Assembly (NCBI GenBank): GCA_963853835.1
Contig: OY970820.1
Coordinates: 19,709,873 to 19,773,872, forward strand
Reading direction: 5' to 3'
DNA: 64,000 nucleotides
Source of the DNA: Calendula officinalis
Taxonomy: Eukaryota > Streptophyta > Magnoliopsida > Asterales > Asteraceae
In this document: piece after piece, positions 22,832 through 34,816 of the stretch
Position numbering within the stretch: position 1 is the stretch's first letter
Layout: every line of letters begins with the position of its first letter
Translations under genes and position numbers: made by a program
Notes under the pieces: model-generated
Told to the model about the DNA's origin: nothing
What the model saw: only the letters and a program-made list of their open reading frames with translations
Databases searched by the model: none

Positions 22832-25800
22832 ATGACAGATAACGATCCCAATCCGCCGATAACCATGCCGAACCCCGAACAAGGAATCATTGGTACTTCC
22901 CGGGATACAAATGAAGACAGGGAAGATTATATTATAAGAATGGAAAGTCGACTGGAACATCTTCAAAATCTGGTTGATAGCATGAGCCAGAACCAAAATA
23001 ACCAACCACCAAACTTCCCTCCCGTGTTTACTCCATCAATGTCCGTTCCTACCATGCAAATTCCCACAACTCCCGCCTTTACCATGACGGTTCCCCTTAT
23101 GTCAACCACACCCGAACCTCATCCAATAATGTCACAACCACAATACTATTATGTTAACCCAAGCCAGGGTTTACCTCAATATCAATTTACCAATCAACCT
23201 TACCCATTTGGCATGAAACCAAGTTGCACTTTCAAACAATTTTTAGACTGTAAACCCCCTGAGTTTAGTGGAAGCAGGGATCCCAATGTCACTATGAACT
23301 GGTTAAGAGAAATGGAGAGAACCTTAGATGCTTGTGGGTGTGATGACCAACACCGGGTGATGTATGCCACGCGGAAGTTAGTAGGTGGTGCTATGAATTG
23401 GTGGGACACTTTGATTGAACACCTACCCAAGGAAGTCAAAAACAGTATAACATGGGATCAATTTAAAGAACAAGTGTGCAAGCGTTATTTCAATTCGTTT
23501 GAGATGGATAGAATTCGATCGGAATTCTTAAATTTGCGGATGACTGAAAGGATGACAGTTGATGATTTGATCGAGCAATTTAATGAAAAGCTGAGGTTTG
23601 TGCAACAATGGGTTCCCGATGAGCCATCGAAAATAAAGCATTTTATTGGTGCTTTGCGACCCGAGTACCGAACTACTGCAAGGCTTGCTACTACACTATC
23701 ACAGGCTTTTGATTTGGCCAAAACTGTTGGAGGCGATTTAAATTCTCGTGATTGGGTGACCAAAGATAGACCGGAATATCAAAAGTTCAAGTCCACACAA
23801 TCGGGTTCTCAACAAAGCAAGAAGGGGCAAAGAAATCAAAGGTTTACTAGTCCGAATCGTAAACAGTCGGGTGGAAATTCGGGTCAAAAGACACAGTGGT
23901 GTGTTAGATGTAGATCTTCTCATAGTGGGGCTTGTACGGCTCAAACGATGCGGTGTGTCAGGTGCGGTCAGTATGGGCACGAGATGAATGATTGTAAATT
24001 CCCAAGAAGTGTTTGCTGGAATTGTCATAAAGAAGGTCACAGAGCCGGTGATTGTCCTTCGGAGAGGAGATCGGGTTCGGGTTCTGGGTCGGTTGGGGGA
24101 TCGGTGGCATCATCTCCTCAAAAGAGGAAGAACCGTCCTACACCAGAAGGTCGAGCCTTCAAAATGACGGTCGAAGAGGCTCCCACTACTGACGATGTCA
24201 TCACTGGTATGTTCCCGATAAATAACATTGATGCTCGTGTGTTGTTTGATTCTGGAGCTAATCGCTCATTTATTTCTGTGGATTTCCATGCTAAATTAAA
24301 ATTGCCTACATCTGTGGTAACTACTCCATTGGAAGTGGAAGTAGCTGATGGTTATGTGGTGCCAGTCACAACATCTGTGACTGGGGCGAATATTGATATA
24401 GAAGGAGCATGTTTTAATATGTTTTTACTCTTAATGCCAATATCTGGTTTTGATGTGGTCCTTGGAATGGATTGGCTTAGTTTAAATAAAGCATTAATAA
24501 ATTGTGACAAGAAATTGATTTCATTTCCATTGCCTGACGGGACACACGTAGTGGCCCGTGGGGATCGGGTAAATACATCTCTCCCTATTATTTCGTTCAT
24601 GAAAGCTAGAAAATCTCTTGTCAAAGGATGTGAATCGTTTCTTGCCTATGCCATTGATGTCAGAAAAGAAAAGCATGTTGTTAGAGACATCCGGGTGGTA
24701 TCGGAATACCCGGAGGTCTTTCCCGATGAGTTGCCTGGGTTACCTCCTATTCGGGAGGTAGAGTTTAAAATCGATTTGGTTCCGGGAGCCAGTCCCGTAG
24801 CCAGGGCTCCGTACAGATTAGCACCGTCAGAAATTCGGGAAATGATGACACATATACAAGAATTATTGGATAAGGGTTTTATCAGACCGAGTTCTTCGCC
24901 TTGGGGTGCACCAGTTTTGTTTGTTAAAAAGAAAGACGGCACTATGAGAATGTGTACTGATTACCGTGAGTTGAATAAGAGAACGGTTAAGAATAAGTAT
25001 CCGTTACCGCGTATTGATGACTTGTTTGATCAGTTACAAGGGGCCTCGTTCTTTTCAAAGATTGATTTAAGGTCGGGTTATCATCAAGTCCGGGTTCATG
25101 AGAACGATATCCCAAAACCCGCGTTTCGAACGAGATACGGTCACTACGAATTTTTAGTCATGCCTTTCGGTCTGACAAATGCTCCCGATATATTCATGGA
25201 TCTTATGAACCGGGTATGTCGACCGTTTCTTGATAAGTTTGTGATTGTTTTCATTGACGATATATTGATTTACTCCAAAACCGATTTGGATCATGAAAAT
25301 CACTTAAGACAGGTTCTAGACACTTTGAAACGGGAACAACTCTATGCTAAGTTCTCGAAGTGTGAGTTTTGGCTCCGGGAAGTTCAGTTTTTGGGGCATG
25401 TAATTTGTCAAGAAGGGGTGAAAGTTGATCCATCAAAGATAACAGCGGTAATGAATTGGAGTGCCCCGAAGACTCCATCCGAAATTAAAAGTTTTCTAGG
25501 TTTGGCCGGTTATTATAGAAGGTTCATCAAGAATTTCTCAAAGATTGCTAGTCCGTTGACAAAGTTGACACGAAAAGATGTTCTCTATCGGTGGGGTGAT
25601 GAACAAGAAAAGGCGTTTCAATTGTTAAAACAATTATTGTGTCAAGCTCCAATACTTGCCTTACCCGAGGGCTCAGATGATTTTATAGTTTATTGTGATG
25701 CATCTTATTCGGGTTTGGGTTGTGTACTAATGCAAAGAGATCGGGTGATTGCTTATGCCTCTCGACAATTGAAATCCCATGAAAAGAATTACCCGACCCA

Positions 25801-27538
25801 TGATTTAGAGCTCGCGGCGGTGATTTTCGCATTAAAGTTGTGGAGGCATTATCTTTATGGAACCAAATGTGTTATTTGTACCGATCATAAAAGTCTTCAA
25901 TATGTTTTCACACAAAAAGATTTGAATGTAAGACAACGAAGGTGGTTAGAGCTCATTAAAGACTATGATTGTGAAATTCGGTACCACCCGGGAAAAGCTA
26001 ATGTAGTTGCCGATGCCTTAAGCCGTAAGGGATCATCGGAGGTGGTTCAGTTTATGCGTATGGAAATTGTGTCCGATATTATTGACCGGTTGAGAATATG
26101 TCAAATAGAAGCCTTGAAAGACGAAAACTTGAAATCAGAAATTATGTGTAAGCGAAAAGATGAGTTGGTTGATGATACTCGAAGATTGAAAATGTTTCGG
26201 TCACGAATTTGGGTACCGTTACTTGGGGGATTACGGGAATTAATATTGGAAGAATCGCATAAATCACGTTTGTCTATCCATCCGGGTTGTACAAAAATGT
26301 ACAATGACTTGAAAGTTTTGTATTGGTGGCCCTCTATGAAGTTAGATATTGCCCGATTTGTTGAAAAATGCCATGTTTGTGCACAAGTCAAGGCCGAACA
26401 TCAAAAACCGTTTGGGTCGTTAAAACAGTTAGAGATACCCGAGTGGAAATGGGAAAATATTACAATGGATTTCGTCACGAAATTACCTCGTACTCAAAAG
26501 AATCACGATATGATTTGGGTAATTGTCGATCGGTTGACCAAAAGTGCTCACTTTTTGGCCACAAACGAAACTGCATCACTCGATAAATTGGCTAAATTGT
26601 ATATTGATGAGATTGTTTCTCGACATGGTATCCCATTATCTATTTTATCCGATCGGGATCCACGGTTTGTTTCTAACTTTTGGAAGAGTTTGCAAAGAGA
26701 ATTAGGTTCTCGGGTGAATTTGAGCACGGCATATCACCCACAAACAGACGGTCAGACAGAAAGAACCATTCAGACTTTGGAAGATATGTTAAGGGCTTGT
26801 GTATTGGAATATGGTGGGTCGTGGGATTCTTATTTGCCTTTGACCGAGTTTTCTTATAACAACTCGTATCATTCGAGTATTAAAATGCCACCATATGAAA
26901 TGTTGTATGGTAGACGGTGTAGAACTCCCACATGTTGGCTTGAAGCGGGAGAAAAACAGTTTGCGGGTCCCGAGATTGTTCAGATAACGGCCGATAAGGT
27001 GGCAATTGCACGTGAAAAGTTAAAAGCCGCTCGGGATAGACAGAAAATGTATGCGGATCCACGGCGTCGACCTGTAACTTTTGTGGAGGGTGAACGGGTT
27101 TATTTGAAGGTTTCTCCGTGGAAAGGTGTTATCCATTTCGGGAAACGGGGAAAGTTAGCACCGAGATTTATTGGGCCGTTTGTTATTCGTCAAGTGGTGA
27201 ATGACCAAACCGTTGCACTTGATCTTCCTCCTGAATTGTCGGGTATTCATGACACGTTCAATGTGTGTTATTTGAGGAAGTGTAATATTGATGAGGAAAT
27301 CCCGGTGTTACCGATTGTAGATTTAAAAGTGGATTCGAGAAAAAGGTTAGTTGAAGAGCCGGTGGAAATTTTGGATCGAAAGGTAACGAAATTGAGAAAG
27401 AAACAGATACCGATGGTTTTGGTTAAGTGGAAACATAGTTTGGGGGCCGATATGACGTGGGAAACCGAATCAGATATGAAGAATCGTTATCCGAATTTGT
27501 TTGATCAAAGTGAGATTCCGGGGACGGAATCTTTTTAA
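22832..27538 (+). CDS. element A copy 1 Gag-Pol polyprotein
   Basis: A 1568-residue single-frame polyprotein. I start at ATG 22832; the upstream in-frame GTG is unlikely to be used. The N-terminal gag is Pro/Gln/Met-rich. Zinc-knuckle motifs lie at about 356-408, including CVRCGQYGHEMNDC and CWNCHKEGHRAGDC. The protease site is LFDSGANRSF (about 469), RT FIDDIL (about 807), RNase H YCDAS (about 952), the integrase finger HPGCTK (about 1149), and acidic residues are in TMDF, SDRDPRF and TDGQTERT (about 1210-1310). The C-terminus is chromodomain-like (LVKWKHS, MTWE). Three RT positions differ from both A copy 2 and B at otherwise conserved places: CTDYRE for CIDYRE, KPAF for KTAF, and NAPDIF for NAPAIF (residue 786). 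The frame is open, but RT activity is doubtful. The stop codon abuts the polypurine tract. Confidence 0.94.
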   Translation: MTDNDPNPPITMPNPEQGIIGTSRDTNEDREDYIIRMESRLEHLQNLVDSMSQNQNNQPPNFPPVFTPSMSVPTMQIPTTPAFTMTVPLMSTTPEPHPIMSQPQYYYVNPSQGLPQYQFTNQPYPFGMKPSCTFKQFLDCKPPEFSGSRDPNVTMNWLREMERTLDACGCDDQHRVMYATRKLVGGAMNWWDTLIEHLPKEVKNSITWDQFKEQVCKRYFNSFEMDRIRSEFLNLRMTERMTVDDLIEQFNEKLRFVQQWVPDEPSKIKHFIGALRPEYRTTARLATTLSQAFDLAKTVGGDLNSRDWVTKDRPEYQKFKSTQSGSQQSKKGQRNQRFTSPNRKQSGGNSGQKTQWCVRCRSSHSGACTAQTMRCVRCGQYGHEMNDCKFPRSVCWNCHKEGHRAGDCPSERRSGSGSGSVGGSVASSPQKRKNRPTPEGRAFKMTVEEAPTTDDVITGMFPINNIDARVLFDSGANRSFISVDFHAKLKLPTSVVTTPLEVEVADGYVVPVTTSVTGANIDIEGACFNMFLLLMPISGFDVVLGMDWLSLNKALINCDKKLISFPLPDGTHVVARGDRVNTSLPIISFMKARKSLVKGCESFLAYAIDVRKEKHVVRDIRVVSEYPEVFPDELPGLPPIREVEFKIDLVPGASPVARAPYRLAPSEIREMMTHIQELLDKGFIRPSSSPWGAPVLFVKKKDGTMRMCTDYRELNKRTVKNKYPLPRIDDLFDQLQGASFFSKIDLRSGYHQVRVHENDIPKPAFRTRYGHYEFLVMPFGLTNAPDIFMDLMNRVCRPFLDKFVIVFIDDILIYSKTDLDHENHLRQVLDTLKREQLYAKFSKCEFWLREVQFLGHVICQEGVKVDPSKITAVMNWSAPKTPSEIKSFLGLAGYYRRFIKNFSKIASPLTKLTRKDVLYRWGDEQEKAFQLLKQLLCQAPILALPEGSDDFIVYCDASYSGLGCVLMQRDRVIAYASRQLKSHEKNYPTHDLELAAVIFALKLWRHYLYGTKCVICTDHKSLQYVFTQKDLNVRQRRWLELIKDYDCEIRYHPGKANVVADALSRKGSSEVVQFMRMEIVSDIIDRLRICQIEALKDENLKSEIMCKRKDELVDDTRRLKMFRSRIWVPLLGGLRELILEESHKSRLSIHPGCTKMYNDLKVLYWWPSMKLDIARFVEKCHVCAQVKAEHQKPFGSLKQLEIPEWKWENITMDFVTKLPRTQKNHDMIWVIVDRLTKSAHFLATNETASLDKLAKLYIDEIVSRHGIPLSILSDRDPRFVSNFWKSLQRELGSRVNLSTAYHPQTDGQTERTIQTLEDMLRACVLEYGGSWDSYLPLTEFSYNNSYHSSIKMPPYEMLYGRRCRTPTCWLEAGEKQFAGPEIVQITADKVAIAREKLKAARDRQKMYADPRRRPVTFVEGERVYLKVSPWKGVIHFGKRGKLAPRFIGPFVIRQVVNDQTVALDLPPELSGIHDTFNVCYLRKCNIDEEIPVLPIVDLKVDSRKRLVEEPVEILDRKVTKLRKKQIPMVLVKWKHSLGADMTWETESDMKNRYPNLFDQSEIPGTESF

Positions 27539-27550
27539 GGAGGGGAGATT
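27539..27550 (+). other. element A copy 1 polypurine tract
   Basis: GGAGGGGAGATT directly between the gag-pol stop and LTR2. Confidence 0.85.
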
Positions 27551-29897
27551 TGTAACATCCCGAGACCCGACCCTTAATATTTTATTACTTTTGGTAAGTA
27601 ATATCTTATTGTTTATTATTTGTTTATTTTATATGATTTTATTTGATTTATTTGAATTAATTGTATTTTTAACCATGGGGTTAAAAATTAGTAAAAACTG
27701 AGATATTTAAATGTTAAAATGATTTTTACATATTTGGGTTCATTTCTGAACCGGGGTTCTAAAAATATCTTCGTTGTTAAAATTGGAGTTAGTTAGGTCT
27801 AATTAAATTATCTGCGAACCTAATATCCTATACTGTGTTTAAATGAAAATACATGTGATGAAGGGTTGGGGTGTACGTGTTAAGTTAAAAAGGGCAGATG
27901 TCATTTTGGTGGGTTTTTCTCTTCTTTCTCTCTGGAACTCGACACACACACACACACACACTACACACACACACTTGAGTTTTCTTCCAAATTGATGCTT
28001 AAAACTTGAAGTTCTTGCCTCCTAATTGTGATTTTCGGAATCTAGAAGCAAATCTAAGTGAGTTCTCTTCTTCTTAAGCTAGGGTTTCATGTTCTTGATG
28101 TAGGGATGAACTAGGGTTCTTGAGCTAGTGAGTTTTCATGAAGTTCTTGTTGAATCTTACTTGTAATCCGAAATTGATGCTTGATTTGGTGTTTATTTGA
28201 GTTCTTGCAAGTATTGTATGATTTGTTGTTAGTGTTAGCTCATTTGGTGAAGCTTTCATAAAGCTCCATCAATGGTGGATTTGGGAAGAAGATGGCTTTT
28301 TCCTTAATTTGTTGAATTGTGTATTTTGATGTTCTTAATGTTGTGTTAGGCTAATTATGTTTGTTAAATGATGATTGTTAGTTATGAAGAACTTCTAGTT
28401 ACTTGTTATGAAATTGCATAAAAAAAAGATGGTAGTGTTTGGCTAGATGGGAATTTAGCCATAAACTAGTTAAATTATAGATTATTGACTTTAGTCAAAC
28501 CTGGGAATTGACTTTTAGTCTTGTATGGCTTGTGAACTTTAATTATCAATTTCATGTTAGAAATGTGTTAATTGAATGACTTGTAAGCTCAAGTGTGTAG
28601 GTTTCATGTCTTGACCCGTTTGGTTGCTTAATTGTGCAATTGACTTAAATAAAGTCAAAATTGGTAATACTTGCAATTGGATGCAAGAAGTATGTTGGTT
28701 ATGTAATTTTGATGTTGATCATGTAGTCTAACTCATTGGATAATGTTGTGTGAATGCCCGACTCATGGTTCTTGTTTTGACCCGTTTGGGCCTAAGGTGC
28801 AATTTGACCAATTGGCATAATGAATTGACTTGATGAAGTTTAGACCTTAGTAGTTGTTATGTGTAAAAAATACAAGTAATTGGTTGTAAGTTGTGGTTGC
28901 AAGATGTGGCCTTAAGCTTGTATTATTTATTAAACATTTGGTGATTTCGGGTAACTAATTCGGTATTCATTTTGTACAGGAAAAGGGAAGGAGCCTCAGT
29001 GATATAAGATCATTGAGCTCGACACGAAAAAGGAAGCTAAGGTGAGTGGACTTAACCTTCTTTCTTGTGTGATGTACAAAATTAGGGAATGATAAAGTTT
29101 TGAGAAAAAGTGCAGGAATTTGGTATCTGAGGGAGTTCGCGTCGCGAACTTGTGGTCGCGATCGCGAACTCGAGTCAGAGAAATTGGGGTTTGGTCGTGA
29201 TGTAGTTCCCGATTCGTGAACTCTTAGTTCGCGACGCGAACTCTGAGTTCACGACGCGAGCTTCTTTAGGAACAGATTTCTTGGCTGCAATTCTTTTTAC
29301 AAGTTTATTCTTGGTCTAGTGGTTAATGGTAGTATGTGCACATGTTTTTAGAGGTTAGCCATGGTGGTTTTTGGCTACGCTTCGTTACTCTTGGTGGGGG
29401 CGATCGGACTCCTTCGTATTCGTTATGTAAGGAGGGATCACCGTGCCTCTAGTAAAGAAGCCATCGGTTGACTGTTGTTGGCCGACAACAGTTGAAGGTC
29501 CTCGCCCGACCGCCGATCCTCTTATAACGTCCAATTGCTTGTGGAAGTTTGGACGGGTTTTCCCTATTGATTTCTCTCGATTTTCTAATTTGTTGTGGTT
29601 ATGCAAATTGACGTTTATTTCTATTCACTTAGCTTTGTGCTAATCCCTCATTTGTTGACACTTTTCAGGTTGTGGTTTTAGCTTGACTAGAGTCAGGTTT
29701 TGGGAAGTCTGACCGTACTCTGATTTTGTAAACCAAGTCGAGCCTGATTTTCAGTAACACCGTAAATGTTTTATATATTCGATTAATATGTAAATGGTTT
29801 TTATGTTGTGTAATAAGTAGGAGTTATGGTATTTCTTAATTCGCTTCCGTATGCTTATTTAAAAAAAAAAAATTGGCTCTAGGATTGTGGTGTTACA
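27551..29897 (+). repeat. element A LTR2 (shared middle LTR)
   Basis: 2347 bp. It serves as 3' LTR of copy 1 and 5' LTR of copy 2. It differs from LTR1 at scattered sites but agrees with LTR3 wherever they overlap. Its palindrome cluster is at 29134-29263. Confidence 0.95.
29134..29263. repeat. GC-rich palindrome cluster in A LTR2
   Basis: Same order of palindromes as 21871-22000. One difference lies just after the cluster (GAGCTTCTTTAGG for GAGCTTCGTCAGG). Confidence 0.9.
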
Positions 29898-29900
29898 ATT

Positions 29901-29912
29901 TGGTATCAGAGC
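29901..29912 (+). other. element A copy 2 primer-binding site
   Basis: TGGTATCAGAGC, three bases after LTR2. Confidence 0.93.
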
Positions 29913-30097
29913 CTAGGTTTGGCGATGGTTGCACATTTAGGTGTGCCATTCCCAAATCTTGGCTCGAGTTGGTCAAACTTCCTTAATTATGGGAGTGGAT
30001 TAGTCGAGTGAATATGAATTGTGTGTTAGTAGTAGTTAGTAGATAGGTGCTAACGATTTAAACTAATAGTTCGTGAGATGTTGTGTTTGTTACAGAT

Positions 30098-33000
30098 ATG
30101 ACAGATAACGATCCCAATCCGCCGATAACCATGCCGAACCCCGAACAAGGAATCATTGGTACTTCATGGGATACAAATGAAGACAGGGAAGATTATATTA
30201 TAAGAATGGAAAGTCGACTGGAACATCTTCAAAATCTGGTTGATAGCATGAGCCAGAACCAAAATAACCAACCACCAAACTTCCCTCCCGTGTTTACTCC
30301 ATCAATGTCCGTTCCTACCATGCAAATTCCCACAACTCCCGCCTTTACCATGACGGTTCCCCTTATGTCAACCACACCCGAACCTCATCCAATAATGTCA
30401 CAACCACAATACTATTATGTTAACCTAAGCCAGGGTTTACCTCAATATCAATTTACCAATCAACCTTACCCATTTGGCATGAAACCAAGTTGCACTTTCA
30501 AACAATTTTTAGACTGTAAACCCCCTGAGTTTAGTGGAAGCAGGGATCCCAATGTCACTATGAACTGGTTAAGAGAAATGGAGAGAACCTTAGATGCTTG
30601 TGGGTGTGATGACCAACACCGGGTGATGTATGCCACGCGGAAGTTAGTAGGTGGTGCTATGAATTGGTGGGACACTTTGATTGAACACCTACCCAAGGAA
30701 GTCAAAAACAGTATAACATGGGATCAATTTAAAGAACAAGTGTGCAAGCGTTATTTCAATTCGTTTGAGATGGATAGAATTCGATCGGAATTCTTAAATT
30801 TGCGGATGACTGAAAGGATGACAGTTGATGATTTGATCGAGAAATTTAATGAAAAGCTGAGGTTTGTGCAACAATGGGTTCCCGATGAGCCATCGAAAAT
30901 AAAGCATTTTATTGGTGCTTTGCGACCCGAGTACCGAACTACTGCAAGGCTTGCTACTACACTATCACAGGCTTTTGATTTGGCCAAAACTGTTGAAGGC
31001 GATTTAAATTCTCGTGATTGGGTGACCAAAGATAGACCGGAATATCAAAAGTTCAAGTCCACACAATCGGGTTCTCAACAAAGCAAGAAGGGGCAAAGAA
31101 ATCAAAGGTTTACTAGTCCGAATCGTAAACAGTCGGGTGGAAATTTGGGTCAAAAGACACAGTGGTGTGTTAGATGTAGATCTTCTCATAGTGGGGCTTG
31201 TACGGCTCAAACGATGCGGTGTGTCAGGTGCGGTCAGTATGGGCACGAGATGAATGATTGTAAATTCCCAAGAAGTGTTTGCTGGAATTGTCATAAAGAA
31301 GGTCACAGAGCCGGTGATTGTCCTTCGGAGAGGAGATCGGGTTCGGGTTCTGGGTCGGTTGGGGGATCGGTGGCATCATCTCCTCAAAAGAGGAAGAACC
31401 GTCCTACACCAGAAGGTCGAGCCTTCAAAATGACGGTCGAAGAGGCTGCCACTACTGACGATGTCATCACTGGTATGTTCCCGATAAATAACATTGATGC
31501 TCGTGTGTTGTTTGATTCTGGAGCTAATCGCTCATTTATTTCTGTGGATTTCCATGCTAAATTAAAATTGCCTACATCTGTGGTAACTACTCCATTGGAA
31601 GTGGAAGTAGCTGATGGTTATGTGGTGCCAGTCACAACATCTGTGACTGGGGCGAATATTGATATAGAAGGAGCATGTTTTAATATGTTTTTACTCTTAA
31701 TGCCAATATCTGGTTTTGATGTGGTCCTTGGAATGGATTGGCTTAGTTTAAATAAAGCATTAATAAATTGTGACAAGAAATTGATTTCATTTCCATTGCC
31801 TGACGGGACACACGTAGTGGCCCGTGGGGATCGGGTTAATACATCTCTCCCTATTATTTCGTTCATGAAAGCTAGAAAATCTCTTGTCAAAGGATGTGAA
31901 TCGTTTCTTGCCTATGCCATTGATGTCAGAAAAGAAAAGCAGGTTGTTAGAGACATCCGGGTGGTATCGAAATACCCGGAGGTCTTTCCCGATGAGTTGC
32001 CTGGGTTACCTCCTATTCGGGAGGTAGAGTTTAAAATCGATTTGGTTCCGGGAGCCAGTCCCGTAGCCAGGGCTCCGTACAGATTAGCACCGTCAGAAAT
32101 TCGGGAAATGATGACACAGATACAAGAATTATTGGATAAGGGTTTTATCAGACCGAGTTCTTCGCCTTGGGGTGCACCAGTTTTGTTTGTTAAAAAGAAA
32201 GACGGCACTATGAGAATGTGTATTGATTACCGTGAGTTGAATAAGAGAACGGTTAAGAATAAGTATCCGTTACCGCATATTGATGACTTGTTTGATCAGT
32301 TACAAGGGGCCTCGTTCTTTTCAAAGATTGATTTAAGGTCGGGTTATCATCAAGTCCGGGTTCATGAGAACGATATCCCAAAAACCGCGTTTCGAATGAG
32401 ATACGGTCACTACGAATTTTTAGTCATGCCTTTCGGTCTGACAAATGCTCCCGCTATATTCATGGATCTTATGAACCGGGTATGTCGACCGTTTCTTGAT
32501 AAGTTTGTGATTGTTTTCATTGACGATATATTGATTTACTCCAAAACCGATTTGGATCATGAAAATCACTTAAGACAGGTTCTAGACACTTTGAAACGGG
32601 AACAACTCTATGCTAAGTTCTCGAAGTGTTAGTTTTGGCTCCGGGAAGTTCAGTTTTTGGGGCATGTAATTTGTCAAGAAGGGGTGAAAGTTGATCCATC
32701 AAAGATAACAGCGGTAATGAATTGGAGTGCCCCGAAGACTCCATCCGAAATTAAAAGTTTTCTAGGTTTGGCCGGTTATTATAGAAGGTTCATCAAGAAT
32801 TTCTCAAAGATTGCTAGTCCGTTGACAAAGTTGACACGAAAAGATGTTCTCTATCGGTGGGGTGATGAACAAGAAAAGGCGTTTCAATTGTTAAAACAAT
32901 TATTGTGTCAAGCTCCAATACTTGCCTTACCCGAGGGCTCAGATGATTTTATAGTTTATTGTGATGCATCTTATTCGGGTTTGGGTTGTGTACCAATGCA

Positions 33001-34804
33001 AAGAGATCGGGTGATTGCTTATGCCTCTCGACAATTGAAATCCCATGAAAAGAATTACCCGACCCATGATTTAGAGCTCGCGGCGGTGATTTTCGCATTA
33101 AAGTTGTGGAGGCATTATCTTTATGGAACCAAATGTGTTATTTGTACCGATCATAAAAGTCTTCAATATGTTTTCACACAAAAAGATTTGAATGTAAGAC
33201 AACGAAGGTGGTTAGAGCTCATTAAAGACTATGATTGTGAAATTCGGTACCACCCGGGAAAAGCTAATGTAGTTGCCGATACCTTAAGCCGTAAGGGATC
33301 ATCGGAGGTGGTTCAGTTTATGCGTATGGAAATTGTGTCCGATATTATTGACCGGTTGAGAATATGTCAAATAGAAGCCTTGAAAGACGAAAACTTGAAA
33401 TCAGAAATTATGTGTAAACGAAAAGATGAGTTGGTTGATGATACTCGAAGATTGAAAATGTTTCGGTCACGAATTTGGGTACCGTTACTTGGGGGATTAC
33501 GAGAATTAATATTGGAAGAATCGCATAAATCACGTTTGTCTATCCATCCGGGTTGTACAAAAATGTACAATGACTTGAAAGTTTTGTATTGGTGGCCCTC
33601 TATGAAGTTAGATATTGCCCGATTTGTTGAAAAATGCCATGTTTGTGCACAAGTCAAGGCCGAACATCAAAAACCGTATGGGTCGTTAAAACAGTTAGAG
33701 ATACCCGAGTGGAAATGGGAAAATATTACAATGGATTTCGTCACGAAATTACCTCGTACTCAAAAGAATCACGATATGATTTGGGTAATTGTCGATCGGT
33801 TGACCAAAAGTGCTCACTTTTTGGCCACAAACGAAACTGCATCACTCGATAAATTGGCTAAATTGTATATTGATGAGATTGTTTCTCGACATGGTATCCC
33901 ATTATCTATTTTATCCGATCGGGATCCACGGTTTGTTTCTAACTTTTGGAAGAGTTTGCAAAGAGAATTAGGTTCTCGGGTGAATTTGAGCACGGCATAT
34001 CACCCACAAACAGACGGTCAGACAGAAAGAACCATTCAGACTTTGGAAGATATGTTAAGGGCTTGTGTATTGGAATATGGTGGGTCGTGGGATTCTTATT
34101 TGCCTTTGATCGAGTTTTCTTATAACAACTCGTATCATTCGAGTATTAAAATGCCACCATATGAAATGTTGTATGGTAGACGGTGTAGAACTCCCACATG
34201 TTGGCTTGAAGCGGGAGAAAAACTGTTTGCGGGTCCCGAGATTGTTCAGATAACGGCCGATAAGGTGGCAATTGCACGTGAAAAGTTAAAAGCCGCTCGG
34301 GATAGACAGAAAATGTATGCGGATCCACGGCGTCGACCTGTAACTTTTGTGGAGGGTGAACGGGTTTATTTGAAGGTTTCTCCGTGGAAAGGTGTTATCC
34401 ATTTCGGGAAACGGGGAAAGTTAGCACCGAGATTTATTGGGCCGTTTGTTATTCGTCAAGTGGTGAATGACCAAACCGTTGCACTTGATCTTCCTCCTGA
34501 ATTGTCGGGTATTCATGACACGTTCAATGTGTGTTATTTGAGGAAGTGTAATATTGATGAGGAAATCCCGGTGTTACCGATTGTAGATTTAAAAGTGGAT
34601 TCGAGAAAAAGGTTAGTTGAAGAGCCGGTGGAAATTTTGGATCGAAAGGTAACGAAATTGAGAAAGAAACAGATACCGATGGTTTTGGTTAAGTGGAAAC
34701 ATAGTTTGGGGGCCGATATGACGTGGGAAACCGAATCAGATATGAAGAATCGTTATCCGAATTTGTTTGATCAAAGTGAGATTCCGGGGACGGAATCTTT
34801 TTAA
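30098..34804 (+). pseudogene. element A copy 2 Gag-Pol, one nonsense codon
   Basis: Same domain order and length as copy 1, starting at ATG 30098. The frame is broken by one substitution, GAG to TAG, at 32630-32632 (codon 845), just after the RT catalytic region in KFSKC. The frame then continues unchanged to the normal stop at 34802, so gag, protease and most of RT stay open while RNase H, integrase and chromodomain lie beyond the stop. Other changes from copy 1 include PHIDD for PRIDD, FRMRYG for FRTRYG, CVPMQ for CVLMQ and ADTLS for ADALS. At the three RT positions altered in copy 1 this copy keeps the usual residues. Confidence 0.94.
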
Positions 34805-34816
34805 GGAGGGGAGATT
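34805..34816 (+). other. element A copy 2 polypurine tract
   Basis: GGAGGGGAGATT directly before LTR3, as in copy 1. Confidence 0.85.
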
